Source: Candidatus Peribacteria bacterium
Lineage (GTDB): Bacteria; Patescibacteriota; Gracilibacteria; UBA1369; LOWO2-01-FULL-3
Length of the DNA: 64,000 nt
Reading direction: 5' to 3'
Assembly (NCBI GenBank): GCA_943358175.1
Contig: CALRGV010000005.1
Location: 31,335-95,334 of the forward strand
Shown piece after piece: positions 42,401 to 50,908 of this stretch (the first letter of the stretch is position 1; every line of letters begins with the position of its first letter). A program made the translations under genes and the position numbers. The notes beneath the pieces are model-generated. The model was not told where the DNA came from. It worked only from the letters and a program-made list of their open reading frames with translations, and made no database searches.

Positions 42401-42486
42401 AAATCAATTGTTAAATGTTCAATTATCAATTTACAATTATCGAAGTTTTAAAACAAATTTTTCCGCAATTGTACATTAATAATTGA

Positions 42487-43341
42487 TCATTGAAAATTTA
42501 ATCTTTTAGCCGCTTTAATTGTATTTTCCATCAGGCAAGCCACCGTCATCGGCCCCATTCCTCCTGGTACCGGAGTCACATACGCCGCCTTCTTACCGAC
42601 TGCCTCAAAATCAATATCGCCAACCAATTTTCCTTCGTTAGTTTTATTGATTCCAATATCAATAACCACCGCACCTTCCTTCACCATCTCTGCCGAGATA
42701 AGTCCCGGTTTACCCACAGCAACACACAGAATATCCGCACGTCTCGTATGACTCGCCAAATCTTTTGTATACACATGACAAGTCGTGACTGTCGCATTTC
42801 TATTTAAAAGCATCACGGATAATGGCTTACCCACAATATTACTATGTCCCACCACTACCACTTCCTTACCCTCAATCGCAATTTTATAATGTTCTAAAAT
42901 CCGCACTACCCCGAGAGGAGTACACGGTGCCAAATATTCAAATTCCGTACTCAAAAACATTTTCCCCAGATTATAAGCCGTAAATCCATCCACATCTTTT
43001 TTCGGCTCAATCGCGCGAATCACATCCGGCACATACACCTGCTTTGGTAATGGCAATTGTACGAGAATTCCATGCACTGTTTCATCAGCGTTCAGATCTT
43101 TAATTTTTTCAATCAAGATCTCCGTCGTAACGTCCGTCTCATAATCAAACTGCTCCCATTGAATACCGGTCGTGAGACAAGCTTTTTGTTTCTGTGAAAT
43201 ATAAGAAACAGAAGAAGCATCCTTGCCAACCAGAATTACTGTCAGTTTCGGATGAATATGTTTTTTTTCGAGCGCAGCAACTTCCTTTTGCAATGAGTGT
43301 AAAATTTCCTTCGAGACCTTGCGCCCATCTAGTAGTTGCAT
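42487..43341 (-). CDS. folD: Methylenetetrahydrofolate dehydrogenase/cyclohydrolase
   Basis: 284 residues, standard FolD length. The catalytic region includes VGKDASSVSYISQKQKA (Tyr and Lys); GILVQLPLPKQV and DVDGFTAYNLGKMF follow; the NADP-binding part is VVVGHSNIVGKPLSVMLL; the end is TPVPGGMGPMTVACLMEN. It interconverts methylene-, methenyl- and 10-formyl-THF, supplying formyl groups for purine synthesis. It shares the strand with purF, purU and tmk, consistent with a nucleotide/one-carbon cluster. Confidence 0.95.
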   Translation of the reverse strand: MQLLDGRKVSKEILHSLQKEVAALEKKHIHPKLTVILVGKDASSVSYISQKQKACLTTGIQWEQFDYETDVTTEILIEKIKDLNADETVHGILVQLPLPKQVYVPDVIRAIEPKKDVDGFTAYNLGKMFLSTEFEYLAPCTPLGVVRILEHYKIAIEGKEVVVVGHSNIVGKPLSVMLLNRNATVTTCHVYTKDLASHTRRADILCVAVGKPGLISAEMVKEGAVVIDIGINKTNEGKLVGDIDFEAVGKKAAYVTPVPGGMGPMTVACLMENTIKAAKRLNFQ

Positions 43342-43431
43342 ATTCTAAATGAAAAAAATTAAAACCCCTCAGTTTTTAACTGAAAAGTAACTCAATAATA
43401 TAGATAGATCCGCCAGGCGTCAACGCGGGTC

Positions 43432-44022
43432 TCAGTTTTTCAAGAATTTTTCCACCACCTCCCAAATCGCCCCCGCAGTTTTCTCTTTTACATCCTTGCG
43501 CTCCACCACCTTCCAGCCGTATTTCCCCGCCATCCTTTTCAAAACCGCCGCGCACTTCACCATCAGCTCCGGATTTTGCTCATGCAAATGAATTTTTTCA
43601 ATCACACCAGGGTCCCTTTCGCCATCTATCATAATTGCCAAATCTTCTTTCAATAAAAATTTATTCGCCTCCTCGAGCCAGTCCTGTGAAAGCCCTTTTG
43701 CCGTTCCCCAAGCTATTCCCGTGCCCACATAATCCTCCGCTACTACAATATATCCATCTTCCAAAAACTTCTTCAATTCCGGTTCAAACTGATATCTATT
43801 CAAAATAAACCACAATTGCAATTCATCCTCGGAAATTTTTTGTGCCCCCTCTCCTCTCAAAACGCCATTCAAAAACGGCCCCGTCGGCGCCAAATCGTAA
43901 ATTGGATATTTGAAATATTTCACTTTATGCCCGGCCTTTTCCAGCTTTTCCACCAACAACTTCGACTGAGTGGATTTACCCACATTATTGATGCCGTAAA
44001 TTGTAATTAATTTTCCTTTCAT
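43432..44022 (-). CDS. tmk: Thymidylate kinase-like dNMP kinase
   Basis: 196 residues. P-loop GINNVGKST (10-18), with Asn in place of the more common G(x)DG; KYPIYDLAPTGPFLNGVLRG matches the dTMP-binding region; VVAEDYVGTGIAWG takes the place of the usual DRY motif with AEDY. The lid is short. TMP kinase is the best fit, with some divergence in the substrate motifs, so a related dNMP kinase is possible. It lies 6 bases past the purU stop. Confidence 0.75.
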   Translation of the reverse strand: MKGKLITIYGINNVGKSTQSKLLVEKLEKAGHKVKYFKYPIYDLAPTGPFLNGVLRGEGAQKISEDELQLWFILNRYQFEPELKKFLEDGYIVVAEDYVGTGIAWGTAKGLSQDWLEEANKFLLKEDLAIMIDGERDPGVIEKIHLHEQNPELMVKCAAVLKRMAGKYGWKVVERKDVKEKTAGAIWEVVEKFLKN

Positions 44023-44028
44023 CGTATT

Positions 44029-44880
44029 TTATTCAAAGACTATAGTTCTATTCTTATAAATAATCAGTTTATTTTCAATGTGCTTTTTAATGGCAAAGGA
44101 AAAAACCTGCTTTTCTATTTCACGTCCGAGTAACTTTAGCTTGGAAATTTCGTGACTGTGTTTAATTCTTTTTACATCCTGATCAATTATTGGACCCTGA
44201 TCCAATTCCGGCGTCACATAATGTGAACTCGCTCCTATCAGTTTTACTCCTCGTTCGTAAGCTTCCTCATACGGCTTTGCACCTACAAAGGATGGCAAAA
44301 AAGAATGATGAACATTAATGATTTTTTGTTGAACTTGCTCAACAAAATTCGCACTCAAAACTTTCATATATCTGGCTAATCCGATAAAGTCGCTCGGATG
44401 ATTCTCCAAAATCTTCAACATTTCCTCCTCATGAGCTAATGAATTTTTCGAACTTTCCACGCAATAAAACGGTATTCCAAATTTATTTACCAATTCCGCC
44501 GCCTCTTTCGAATTACTTATCACACAAGGAATTTCCACCTCTAATTCTTGAATAGCATGTCTGCCTAAAATATCCACCAAGCAATGTAATTCCTTCGAGC
44601 AAAACAGCACGAGCCGCTTCTTTCGCTCATTAAAATCCACTTTTACAGTCATGCCGAAATCCTGCCGCAATTTTTTGAAAGCCTCCATGAAACTTTCTTC
44701 ATCTTTGAAGTTATTACCTTTTTCCCATTCCACTCTCATAAAAAAATGTCCATCCTCCACATGTTCTTCCAAAAGTGAAATATTCGCACCGTGCTCATAA
44801 AGAAAAGTCGTCACGGTTTTCACAATACCGGGCTGATCCGGACAAGAAATTACTATATTAGCCAATTGAAAATTGTCCAT
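44029..44880 (-). CDS. purU: Formyltetrahydrofolate deformylase
   Basis: 283 residues. The N-terminal ACT domain ANIVISCPDQPGIVKTVTTFLYEHGANI distinguishes PurU from PurN. The formyltransferase fold includes NVHHSFLPSFVGAKPYEEAY with the catalytic His and the ELDQGPIIDQD motif with the catalytic Asp. PurU hydrolyses 10-formyl-THF to formate and THF. Formate could feed a PurT-type step, but no purT or purN is in the window. It ends 6 bases before tmk and starts 20 bases after the dut stop. Confidence 0.9.
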   Translation of the reverse strand: MDNFQLANIVISCPDQPGIVKTVTTFLYEHGANISLLEEHVEDGHFFMRVEWEKGNNFKDEESFMEAFKKLRQDFGMTVKVDFNERKKRLVLFCSKELHCLVDILGRHAIQELEVEIPCVISNSKEAAELVNKFGIPFYCVESSKNSLAHEEEMLKILENHPSDFIGLARYMKVLSANFVEQVQQKIINVHHSFLPSFVGAKPYEEAYERGVKLIGASSHYVTPELDQGPIIDQDVKRIKHSHEISKLKLLGREIEKQVFSFAIKKHIENKLIIYKNRTIVFE

Positions 44881-44900
44881 TGATAATTAATAATTGATCA

Positions 44901-45338
44901 TCACCCCATCCCTCCAGTACTCCCAAAACCTCCACGACTCTCGCTACTCATTTCTTCCACCTCTTCCCACTCAAATTTATCAATTTTCACAAACACTCCT
45001 TGCGCGATTTTTTCACCTCTCTCTACTTTTACCGCCACTCCACTAAAATTATAAACCAACACGCGAATTTCATCGGCCGGTCCACAATAATCATGATCAA
45101 TAATTCCAAAACCATGCGGTGGCAAAAGGCCTTTTTTCAAAGGTGTGCTGCTGCGCGAAGCCACAACTAGCATATAACCCACCGGCACTTCCACGATTAC
45201 ATTCGCCGGCACCATGGCAATTTTTCCCGGCTCCACTTCCACATTTTCCCGCGCTATCATATCGAAACCAACTGAACCACCGGTCTCATAGACCGGTAGT
45301 GGCAAACTCGCATCTATCCTTTTGATTTTCACCTTCAT
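44901..45338 (-). CDS. dut: dUTP diphosphatase
   Basis: 145 residues, the usual trimeric dUTPase size. Motif 1 is SVGFDMIA, motif 2 SRSSTPLKKGLLPPHG, motif 3 GIIDHDYCGPADEIRVLVYNFS, motif 4 VERGEKIAQGVF and motif 5 RGGFGSTGG. It converts dUTP to dUMP and pyrophosphate, supplying dUMP for dTTP synthesis and keeping uracil out of DNA. The DHDY and CGPADE parts vary slightly from IDSDYRGE. Confidence 0.93.
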   Translation of the reverse strand: MKVKIKRIDASLPLPVYETGGSVGFDMIARENVEVEPGKIAMVPANVIVEVPVGYMLVVASRSSTPLKKGLLPPHGFGIIDHDYCGPADEIRVLVYNFSGVAVKVERGEKIAQGVFVKIDKFEWEEVEEMSSESRGGFGSTGGMG

Positions 45339-45398
45339 AAATGTATTGATTTATTGCATGTGGCATGTTACTATTCATACATCACCAATGGAAAAGTA

Positions 45399-45426
45399 GC
45401 CCTAGCAGGTCCCGTCCTTCTAGGGC
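45399..45426 (-). terminator. Possible terminator at the end of the NYN gene
   Basis: GCCCTAG (45399-45405) pairs with CTAGGGC (45420-45426), the latter covering the NYN stop codon. There are pyrimidine-rich runs on both sides, but the T-runs are imperfect. Confidence 0.45.
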
Positions 45427-45920
45427 CTTTTCTTTGCGTGAATTTTATCGGCTAGCTTCTTTTTCAGATCATTCATGTATCTCAAATATGGCCGAGTGTG
45501 GTCAAATTTAAGCAGTGCTGAGAATTTAAATCCATTTGGAATAAGCACGGCTTCCAGTTTCTTTTTTTCGATAAAATAATTAACCAGACAGTAAAAATCC
45601 CCATCACCGGTGACGATTACCGCTTTATTATAATTTGGATATTCAATCATTGCCTGTAAAATCAGCTCGGCATCGCAATTTCCCTTTGTCGTTCCATCTT
45701 TATATTTCAAGGTTGGTTTAAAAATACAGATAAAGCCAGCTTCCTGAAGATATTTATATAACTCATTGTTGCCTTCAATGTAACCGATAAACAAAAATGC
45801 TGTACCTACATCATATTTATCTTTCAGATACGTTCTAAAGCGCTTGAAATCCAGCTTCCAACCAAGCGCTCTAATACTAAGATTAAGATTCTGACTGTCA
45901 ATAAACGCAAAGTTTTTCAT
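45420..45920 (-). CDS. NYN domain protein (LabA/DUF88-like RNase)
   Basis: 166 residues. MKNFAFIDSQNLNLSIRALGW carries the first conserved Asp and Asn; CDAELILQAMIE and VTGDGDFYCLVNYFIEK carry the remaining acidic residues of the PIN/NYN nuclease fold. The family degrades RNA in a metal-dependent way. It has a basic C-terminal tail (LKKKLADKIHAKKRP). It is separated from dut by a stem-loop. Confidence 0.85.
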   Translation of the reverse strand: MKNFAFIDSQNLNLSIRALGWKLDFKRFRTYLKDKYDVGTAFLFIGYIEGNNELYKYLQEAGFICIFKPTLKYKDGTTKGNCDAELILQAMIEYPNYNKAVIVTGDGDFYCLVNYFIEKKKLEAVLIPNGFKFSALLKFDHTRPYLRYMNDLKKKLADKIHAKKRP

Positions 45921-45980
45921 AAATTATCTTTATTTCTCAGTCAATATAAATTATAATTCCCCAGCTAACAACCCCTCATT

Positions 45981-47081
45981 ATGAACATATTTAAAAAGGT
46001 CAATTTTCTGGTGATGAATTGGGCCATCGAGGCCTTGAATAAAACACACGATGAAGCCCCTACTAATAGCGAGCAAATGCGAGCGAGAGGGGGAGGCTCA
46101 GCATCCGGCTCTGCCGGTGGTGAGGGGGCGACGCGAGCCCCTACTATCTTGGACTTTGCTGTCGGTGGACAGGCAGTTATTGAAGGTGTGATGATGCGTT
46201 CGCCAAATAATCTCACCATCGCCGTACGCAAAGCTGACGGTACAATTAAAGTAAAAAAGAAAAAATTTCGCACTTTCACCCAACGCTACAAATGGCTGAA
46301 CGTCCCAATCATTAGGGGAGTAATAAACTTGGTTGAAATGATGTACGTCGGTAGTGATGCTATTAATTATTCTGCTGCTGAATCTATGGATGAAGAACTG
46401 GCTAAGGATGTCAAAAAATCTGACAAGCCATCTCTTCTCGCAAAAATTGGCTTCGTTGCGATGTACGCATTTTCTTTTATTTTGGCCATTGGCATGAGCT
46501 TAAGCCTTTTCAAGCTCATCCCTCTTTGGGTTACCACCTGGCTCGCTTCTCACAGTAGTTATATAGACAGTCATTATATTGTTTTCAATCTTATTGACGG
46601 CGTCATCAAGATGGCCATTTTTCTTTCATATATTTTCATCCTTTCTCGCTTCGAAAGTTTTCATAGAATTTTTGAATACCACGGCGCGGAACACAAATCC
46701 ATTTTTAATTACGAATCTCACGAGCCGCTCAATGTGGCCAACGCCAAGAAACAAATTCGTTTTCACCCACGCTGCGGTACCAGTTTTATTCTCGTAGTTT
46801 TTATTATCAGCATTTTATTTTACACTTTCGTACCAAAGCAGCCGGATTTTTGGAGTAATTTCTCCTTACGTCTTGCCCTCCTACCTCTAATTGCCGGCAT
46901 TTCTTATGAATATCTCAAGCTCAGCGCCAAACACGCCAACAACCCGATCGTAAAGGCCCTCATCGCTCCAGGCCTTTGGTTCCAGAGACTGACCACTCAA
47001 GAACCTGACGAAAAACAATTGGCGGTAGGACTACAGTCACTTCAGGCCGCACTGGAAATGGAGAAAGCGGGATCAAGATAA
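45981..47081 (+). CDS. DUF1385 membrane protein with a repeat-encoded N-terminal insert
   Basis: 366 residues. The family core begins at VGGQAVIEGVMMRSP (about 55) and continues with RGVINLVEMM, four to five transmembrane helices and the EYHGAEHKSIFNYE and RFHPRCGTSF motifs. DUF1385 proteins (related to YqhQ) are membrane proteins of unknown function. Residues about 33-54 are encoded by the 61-base hairpin element also found at 7232-7292, which reads MRARGGGSASGSAGGEGATRAPT; the normal family lacks this. An 11-base direct repeat AGCCCCTACTA flanks it (46055-46065, 46134-46144). ATG 45981 is the likely start. Confidence 0.88.
   Translation: MNIFKKVNFLVMNWAIEALNKTHDEAPTNSEQMRARGGGSASGSAGGEGATRAPTILDFAVGGQAVIEGVMMRSPNNLTIAVRKADGTIKVKKKKFRTFTQRYKWLNVPIIRGVINLVEMMYVGSDAINYSAAESMDEELAKDVKKSDKPSLLAKIGFVAMYAFSFILAIGMSLSLFKLIPLWVTTWLASHSSYIDSHYIVFNLIDGVIKMAIFLSYIFILSRFESFHRIFEYHGAEHKSIFNYESHEPLNVANAKKQIRFHPRCGTSFILVVFIISILFYTFVPKQPDFWSNFSLRLALLPLIAGISYEYLKLSAKHANNPIVKALIAPGLWFQRLTTQEPDEKQLAVGLQSLQAALEMEKAGSR
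46081..46141 (+). repeat. G+C-rich hairpin element, family A, copy 2 (in a CDS)
   Basis: 61 bases aligning without gaps to 7232-7292, inside the N-terminal coding part of the DUF1385 gene. The core hairpin is CCGGC-TCT-GCCGG with paired flanking segments CTCA/TGAG and closing GGGG/CCCC. The reading frame is kept open through it. Confidence 0.85.
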
Positions 47082-47120
47082 AGAATGATAACATGCGAAA
47101 ATCAAATAATTACGCTGCAT

Positions 47121-47411
47121 ATGAATCCTACCAAAGAAACGCCGGTGAAAAAACCACTACTTCCCGGCCCAACGCGTGTCGCAGCAACAGTTTTCCTTGT
47201 AGTTGGTTTGTTTAGTTTTGTCGATTCGATGGGCGCACTACAAAAGCTTCCACCGAATGAAACAGAACTAAGAACGATCTGTATTTTGTTAATAATTTGG
47301 GGCGTTGCGAGCCTCATTACTTGGGATTCTTTGCAAAAAGGAAGGAAATGGGCTTATATTTCCGGATTCATTTTATTGATCCTCGGCCGCAGAGATTTTG
47401 CGAACAAGTAA
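47121..47411 (+). CDS. Small two-helix membrane protein
   Basis: 96 residues from ATG 47121 (MNPTKETPVKKPLL); an upstream ATG at 47085 would add 12. Two hydrophobic helices, VAATVFLVVGLFSFVDSM and ICILLIIWGVASLITW, then a third weak one YISGFILLILG. No known motif. It follows the DUF1385 gene by about 40 bases on the same strand and may be co-transcribed. Function unknown. Confidence 0.55.
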   Translation: MNPTKETPVKKPLLPGPTRVAATVFLVVGLFSFVDSMGALQKLPPNETELRTICILLIIWGVASLITWDSLQKGRKWAYISGFILLILGRRDFANK

Positions 47412-47637
47412 AGACCGTGTGCAATTTGCTAGCACCATGCTATACATTTGCACACGACACATCGCACATTGTACTTTCAACCAGTCATCCGTATCAAATT
47501 TGACGTCTTTTTGACGTAATTTTTGACACGAGACTCGAGCAAGAATTTATCCACAGGCCGCCCCGGGGCGGGACAGCCGATGGATTACGGCTCAAATAAG
47601 CCAATCTTGCAATTTTAGTGAATCGTTTCATGGTCGG

Positions 47638-47659
47638 AATTCACCGGCGCCGGTGAATT
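47638..47659. repeat. Perfect 22-bp palindrome
   Basis: Each half is AATTCACCGGC, so the whole is self-complementary with a CACCGGCGCCGGTG centre. The CACCGG half recalls the palindromes at 13048 and 14255. Confidence 0.6.
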
Positions 47660-47675
47660 TTCCATACTACTTCCA

Positions 47676-47705
47676 CAAAAAAAAGGCCCCGATCTCTCGA
47701 GGCCT
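47676..47705 (-). terminator. Rho-independent terminator of the rplK-rplA transcript
   Basis: On minus: AGGCCTCGA-GAGA-TCGGGGCCT, a 9-bp stem with one wobble and a GNRA-type loop, followed by T8. Confidence 0.9.
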
Positions 47706-47763
47706 CCCTAATTTTTGAACTAATCCGCGCGCACCATCTCGGCCTCTGCACGTTCGCACACGC

Positions 47764-48468
47764 TTACCTACTCTCCGCCACCGCTTTGCTCACGTCCACC
47801 TTGATTCCAGGGCCCATTGAGCTGGTGATAGTCAGGCTGTTCATGTAGTTACCCTTGGAACTTCCAGGTTTTACATCGAGTACAGTCTTTACAATAGTCT
47901 TCAGATTTCCTTTTAAATTTTCTTCACTGAAAGAAACTTTTCCGAAAATATTGTGAAGATTACCTTCTTTATCTACACGAAGCTCTACTTTACCTTTCTT
48001 CAAGTCAGCAATAATTTTCGCAAAGTCAGGACCGACAGTACCGGCCTTAGGACTTGGCATAAGTCTCTTTTGTCCAAGAATCTTAGCCACTTTACCCAAT
48101 GCCTTCATTTGATCCGGAGTAGAAACTGCTACGTCAAAGTCTGTCCAACCCTTTTCAATTTTCTGAATAAGAGTTTCTGTACCGGCTTCTGTCGCACCTG
48201 CTGCTTTAGCTTCTTTGGCAAATTCCTCAGAAACGAAAGCTACCACACGCACATCCTTACCTGTACCATGAGGCAAACTCACAGTTGTACGAATGTTTTG
48301 GTCAGCTTGTTTTGTGTCCAAACCTAGATTGAAATGAACCTCGCAACTTGCGTCGAACTTGCAAGGAGAAGTCTTCTTGATCAAAGCAACCGCTTCATCG
48401 AGAGTATAAGCTCTACCTGCCTCGATTTGCTTCGCCAGCTCTACATACTTTTTTCCGCGTTTTTTCAT
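47764..48468 (-). CDS. rplA: Large ribosomal subunit protein uL1
   Basis: 234 residues from ATG 48468 (MKKRGKKYVELAKQIEAG); an upstream in-frame ATG at 48534 would add an Arg-rich extension encoded by a hairpin-rich spacer and is unlikely. L1 features: YTLDEAVALIKKT, the VVAFVSEEFAKEAKAAGA segment, LMPSPKAGTVGPD and the closing NSLTITSSMGPGIKVDV. L1 forms the stalk at the ribosomal E site and often represses its own mRNA. The rplK-rplA order is conserved. Confidence 0.95.
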   Translation of the reverse strand: MKKRGKKYVELAKQIEAGRAYTLDEAVALIKKTSPCKFDASCEVHFNLGLDTKQADQNIRTTVSLPHGTGKDVRVVAFVSEEFAKEAKAAGATEAGTETLIQKIEKGWTDFDVAVSTPDQMKALGKVAKILGQKRLMPSPKAGTVGPDFAKIIADLKKGKVELRVDKEGNLHNIFGKVSFSEENLKGNLKTIVKTVLDVKPGSSKGNYMNSLTITSSMGPGIKVDVSKAVAESR

Positions 48469-48572
48469 AAATAAGTTGTTAGTGGTACGAGCGCTTTGCG
48501 CTCTATTTCGGCTCCGCAGAGCAGTGCCTCCCACGAAATAAATTAATTTGTAATTTTATTAAGAAATTAGGC

Positions 48573-48669
48573 AGATGCGAGACGAAATGAAAATTTTGTG
48601 ACGATCTTACTGCCTGTAAGTGAGGAACAAAATTTTCATTTCAACGAAGCAGATGGCATTAATTAAACA
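48573..48669 (-). repeat. Long hairpin element, family C, copy 2
   Basis: Between rplK and rplA. Perfect 16-bp arms GAAATGAAAATTTTGT (48584-48599) and complement (48627-48642), with inner CTTAC/GTAAG. On minus it aligns with the 6723-6813 element: ATGCCATxTxCTTCGTTGA precedes the arm and CTCGxATCTG follows it. Stem bases differ from copy 1 but remain paired. Confidence 0.8.
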
Positions 48670-48674
48670 CTCGA

Positions 48675-49100
48675 CTAGCCCTCCACTTTTACGCCCATAC
48701 TCCTTGCAGTCCCGGCGATAATCTTCACCGCTGCATCAATATCATTAGCGTTCAGATCTTCCATCTTAGTCTTAGCAATCTCTTCGAGCTGAGCTCTGGT
48801 GATTGTTCCAACTTTTTCTTTATGAGGAATCTTTGAACCGCTTTCGATTCCAACAGCTTTTTTAATCAAAAACGCCGCTGGGGGACTCTTCATAATGAAC
48901 TTAAAACTACGATCATCGTAAACCGTAATTTCGCAAGGAATGATCATATCACCCTTTTCTTTAGTTTTGGTATTAAATTCAAGACAAAATGCCTGAATAT
49001 TTACACCATGGGGTCCTAGGGCCGTACCAACCGGAGGGGCTGGATTGGCTTTGCCTGCAGCGATCTGTAGCTTGATCACTGTCTTAATTTCTTTTGCCAT
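48675..49100 (-). CDS. rplK: Large ribosomal subunit protein uL11
   Basis: 141 residues, standard length. [26 protein letters not shown] at the N-terminus, then the [29 protein letters not shown] and [11 protein letters not shown] segments, and the C-terminal [14 protein letters not shown]11 binds 23S rRNA at the GTPase centre. An unrelated gene separates it from nusG on the same strand. Confidence 0.97.
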   Translation of the reverse strand: MAKEIKTVIKLQIAAGKANPAPPVGTALGPHGVNIQAFCLEFNTKTKEKGDMIIPCEITVYDDRSFKFIMKSPPAAFLIKKAVGIESGSKIPHKEKVGTITRAQLEEIAKTKMEDLNANDIDAAVKIIAGTARSMGVKVEG

Positions 49101-49125
49101 ATTAGTTGTTAATTAAAAATTCAAT

Positions 49126-49200
49126 GCGAGCGCACAGCGCAAGCGCGTAACGTAGCGAAGCATGTAGCTTTGCTACTGCTGAGCGAAGTGAGCTTACAAA
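49126..49200 (+). repeat. Hairpin element, family B, copy 3
   Basis: Core GTAGC-TTT-GCTAC (49164-49176) with GCTGAGCGAAGTGAGCTTAC after it, matching the 3903 element in order and in the flanking AGCGAAG words. It lies between rplK and the 49259 gene. Confidence 0.65.
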
Positions 49201-49258
49201 GTAAACTAGTGCGTAACACGAGGTATTCTAGAGATTCTCTACAAAAAGTCAATCCGTT

Positions 49259-50146
49259 TCACCCCAACTCCCACGCAATCAGCTGAATCAAGTTTTTGAT
49301 CTGAGAATGATAGTTTTTTGGATAAGAGAAGCTATATACCAGCCCTGCAATTCTCACAGTCAAAAACGCGGTGTCTGATCTCACGGGGTCATTCATAAAG
49401 AAAGAAGCCGATCCGAATTCATTAGTCTCGTTTAGCGTTATGTTTAAACCCTGAGAAGCTTTTAGCTTCAAAGTCTGATAAACCTCACTTGCACTATTTG
49501 CAATCCCGACCTTGAACACATACACCTTGGCCAAAATTTCAAGCTCAGACCTAATGTTCGTTTTTGTTGCCTCAACATCTATTAAATCACTGATATCAAT
49601 TGTTTTGAATAATCGACCATCCAGGGGCTCGCTTTCCAGATATCCACCGGTAAATCCGGCACTTTTTATCTGTTCATCCCTCAAATAAACATTGGCAGAA
49701 GTACTAAAAGTGGCTAAAGGAGCTTCGTCCTCAAAATCTTTTAATCCGGACGTATCAGTGACTTGAGTATCAGTCTTTTTACTAGCTGTTGGCGATTGAG
49801 TAGTCGGATCTTCGAAACTATCCGGATCTAAAAAAGCAGGACCTGCAGTCGTATCAATTGCAATAGGACCCATATTTTCTTCATCATCAGTAGGCAAAAC
49901 CGTATTGTCCGCACCCAGTTTATTGGTCAAATCACCTCCATCAGCCCCCAAAATATTTGTGGCAATACTTTTGTTAATATCCAGACTACTCGGAAGAGTC
50001 AGCTTCATATCACCATTGCTTCCTTGGTCCGTCGCCACACTGCTACCGGTACTAAAACCTGGAATATAGTCTTTTGCCATCAGCTCAGCCAAAACTACGA
50101 CTACAACAATAGTTAGTATAATCGTAAAAATTGTGAATTTTTTCAT
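49259..50146 (-). CDS. Membrane-anchored protein inserted in the nusG-rplK operon
   Basis: 295 residues. One N-terminal transmembrane helix (FTIFTIILTIVVVVVLAELM) is followed by an acidic, Thr/Ser/Asp-rich linker (about 30-150) and a C-terminal folded domain (about 155-295) with alternating strands and helices (FKVGIANSASEVYQTLKLKA). Outside-facing anchored protein is the inference; the family is not recognised. It sits between nusG and rplK, which are usually adjacent, with 25 bases from the nusG stop, so it is likely read from the secE-nusG promoter. Confidence 0.6.
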   Translation of the reverse strand: MKKFTIFTIILTIVVVVVLAELMAKDYIPGFSTGSSVATDQGSNGDMKLTLPSSLDINKSIATNILGADGGDLTNKLGADNTVLPTDDEENMGPIAIDTTAGPAFLDPDSFEDPTTQSPTASKKTDTQVTDTSGLKDFEDEAPLATFSTSANVYLRDEQIKSAGFTGGYLESEPLDGRLFKTIDISDLIDVEATKTNIRSELEILAKVYVFKVGIANSASEVYQTLKLKASQGLNITLNETNEFGSASFFMNDPVRSDTAFLTVRIAGLVYSFSYPKNYHSQIKNLIQLIAWELG

Positions 50147-50171
50147 GGAAAAATTGGGAATGGGATCCGAA

Positions 50172-50717
50172 TTATTTTTTCTTCACCTGCGTGAACTCGA
50201 GTTCCACCGGAGTCTCACGTCCGAATATGGTAATAAGAACTTTCACACGACCCTTATCTTCATCGATTGTGCTGATAATACCATCGTAATTAAGGAATGG
50301 CCCATCGAGCACCATAACATTATCTCCAACAGTGAAATCAATTTTAAATTTAGGCTCAGATTGACCCATATGTCTCTTTATCACTTTCCATTCTTCAGGA
50401 GATACGGGAACCGGAATAGTACCTGAACCCACGAATCCTGTGACATTTGGAGTATTTCTTACTACATACCAGCTATCATCAGTTACAGTCATGTCCACCA
50501 ATACATAACCTGGGAAAATACGCTTTTCCTCAGTTACCGGTTGACCTTTTTTAATCACAATCTGAGTTTCCTTTGGCACCACTACATCAAAAATCAAATC
50601 CTGCATGCCCAAAGATTCAATACGTTGCTGTAAAGCTTCACGCACCGCATCCTCATAACCTGAATAAGTATGAATTACATACCAATGACGACCTGTATTT
50701 TCTGCTTGTCTTGCCAT
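50172..50717 (-). CDS. nusG: Transcription termination/antitermination protein NusG
   Basis: 181 residues. NGN domain: RHWYVIHTYSGYEDAVREALQQRI; EEKRIFPGYVLVDM; NTPNVTGFVG. The C-terminal KOW domain has VGDNVMVLDGPFLNYDGIISTIDEDKGRVKVLITIFGRETPVELEF. It links RNA polymerase to Rho or ribosome. It starts 2 bases after the secE stop. Confidence 0.97.
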   Translation of the reverse strand: MARQAENTGRHWYVIHTYSGYEDAVREALQQRIESLGMQDLIFDVVVPKETQIVIKKGQPVTEEKRIFPGYVLVDMTVTDDSWYVVRNTPNVTGFVGSGTIPVPVSPEEWKVIKRHMGQSEPKFKIDFTVGDNVMVLDGPFLNYDGIISTIDEDKGRVKVLITIFGRETPVELEFTQVKKK

Positions 50718-50719
50718 AT

Positions 50720-50908
50720 TTAAACTCGGCTAATAATTAAAGTATATAGTGAGCTGAAGCCAAAATCTATTGCCGCCAACAATACCGCCATCACTGCACA
50801 GAAGACTAAAACGATTATAGTCAATCTGATAGCCTGATTTTTTGTAGGCCACACGACCTTGGTCAATTCTTCGAAACTTGATCTTACGTAGTTGGTAATT
50901 GCGTTCAT
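50720..50908 (-). CDS. secE: Preprotein translocase subunit SecE
   Basis: 62 residues, the short single-helix form. NYVRSSFEELTKVVWPTKNQAIRLT is the conserved amphipathic segment (E-L-x-K-V-x-WP), followed by one transmembrane helix. SecE stabilises SecY in the translocon. The secE-nusG order supports the call. Confidence 0.93.
   Translation of the reverse strand: MNAITNYVRSSFEELTKVVWPTKNQAIRLTIIVLVFCAVMAVLLAAIDFGFSSLYTLIISRV

Larger units (their letters stand above)
47412..47763. other. Intergenic region with palindrome and terminator
   Basis: No gene. It contains TTTTTGACGTAATTTTTGAC-type direct repeats near 47508, a G+C-rich stretch, a perfect 22-bp palindrome (47638-47659) and the terminator of the rplA transcript. 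Confidence 0.65.

Noticed and set aside
47764..48534. Longer uL1 start at 48534
   Set aside because: The extra 22 residues are Arg-rich and encoded by a hairpin-containing spacer; ATG 48468 matches the family start.
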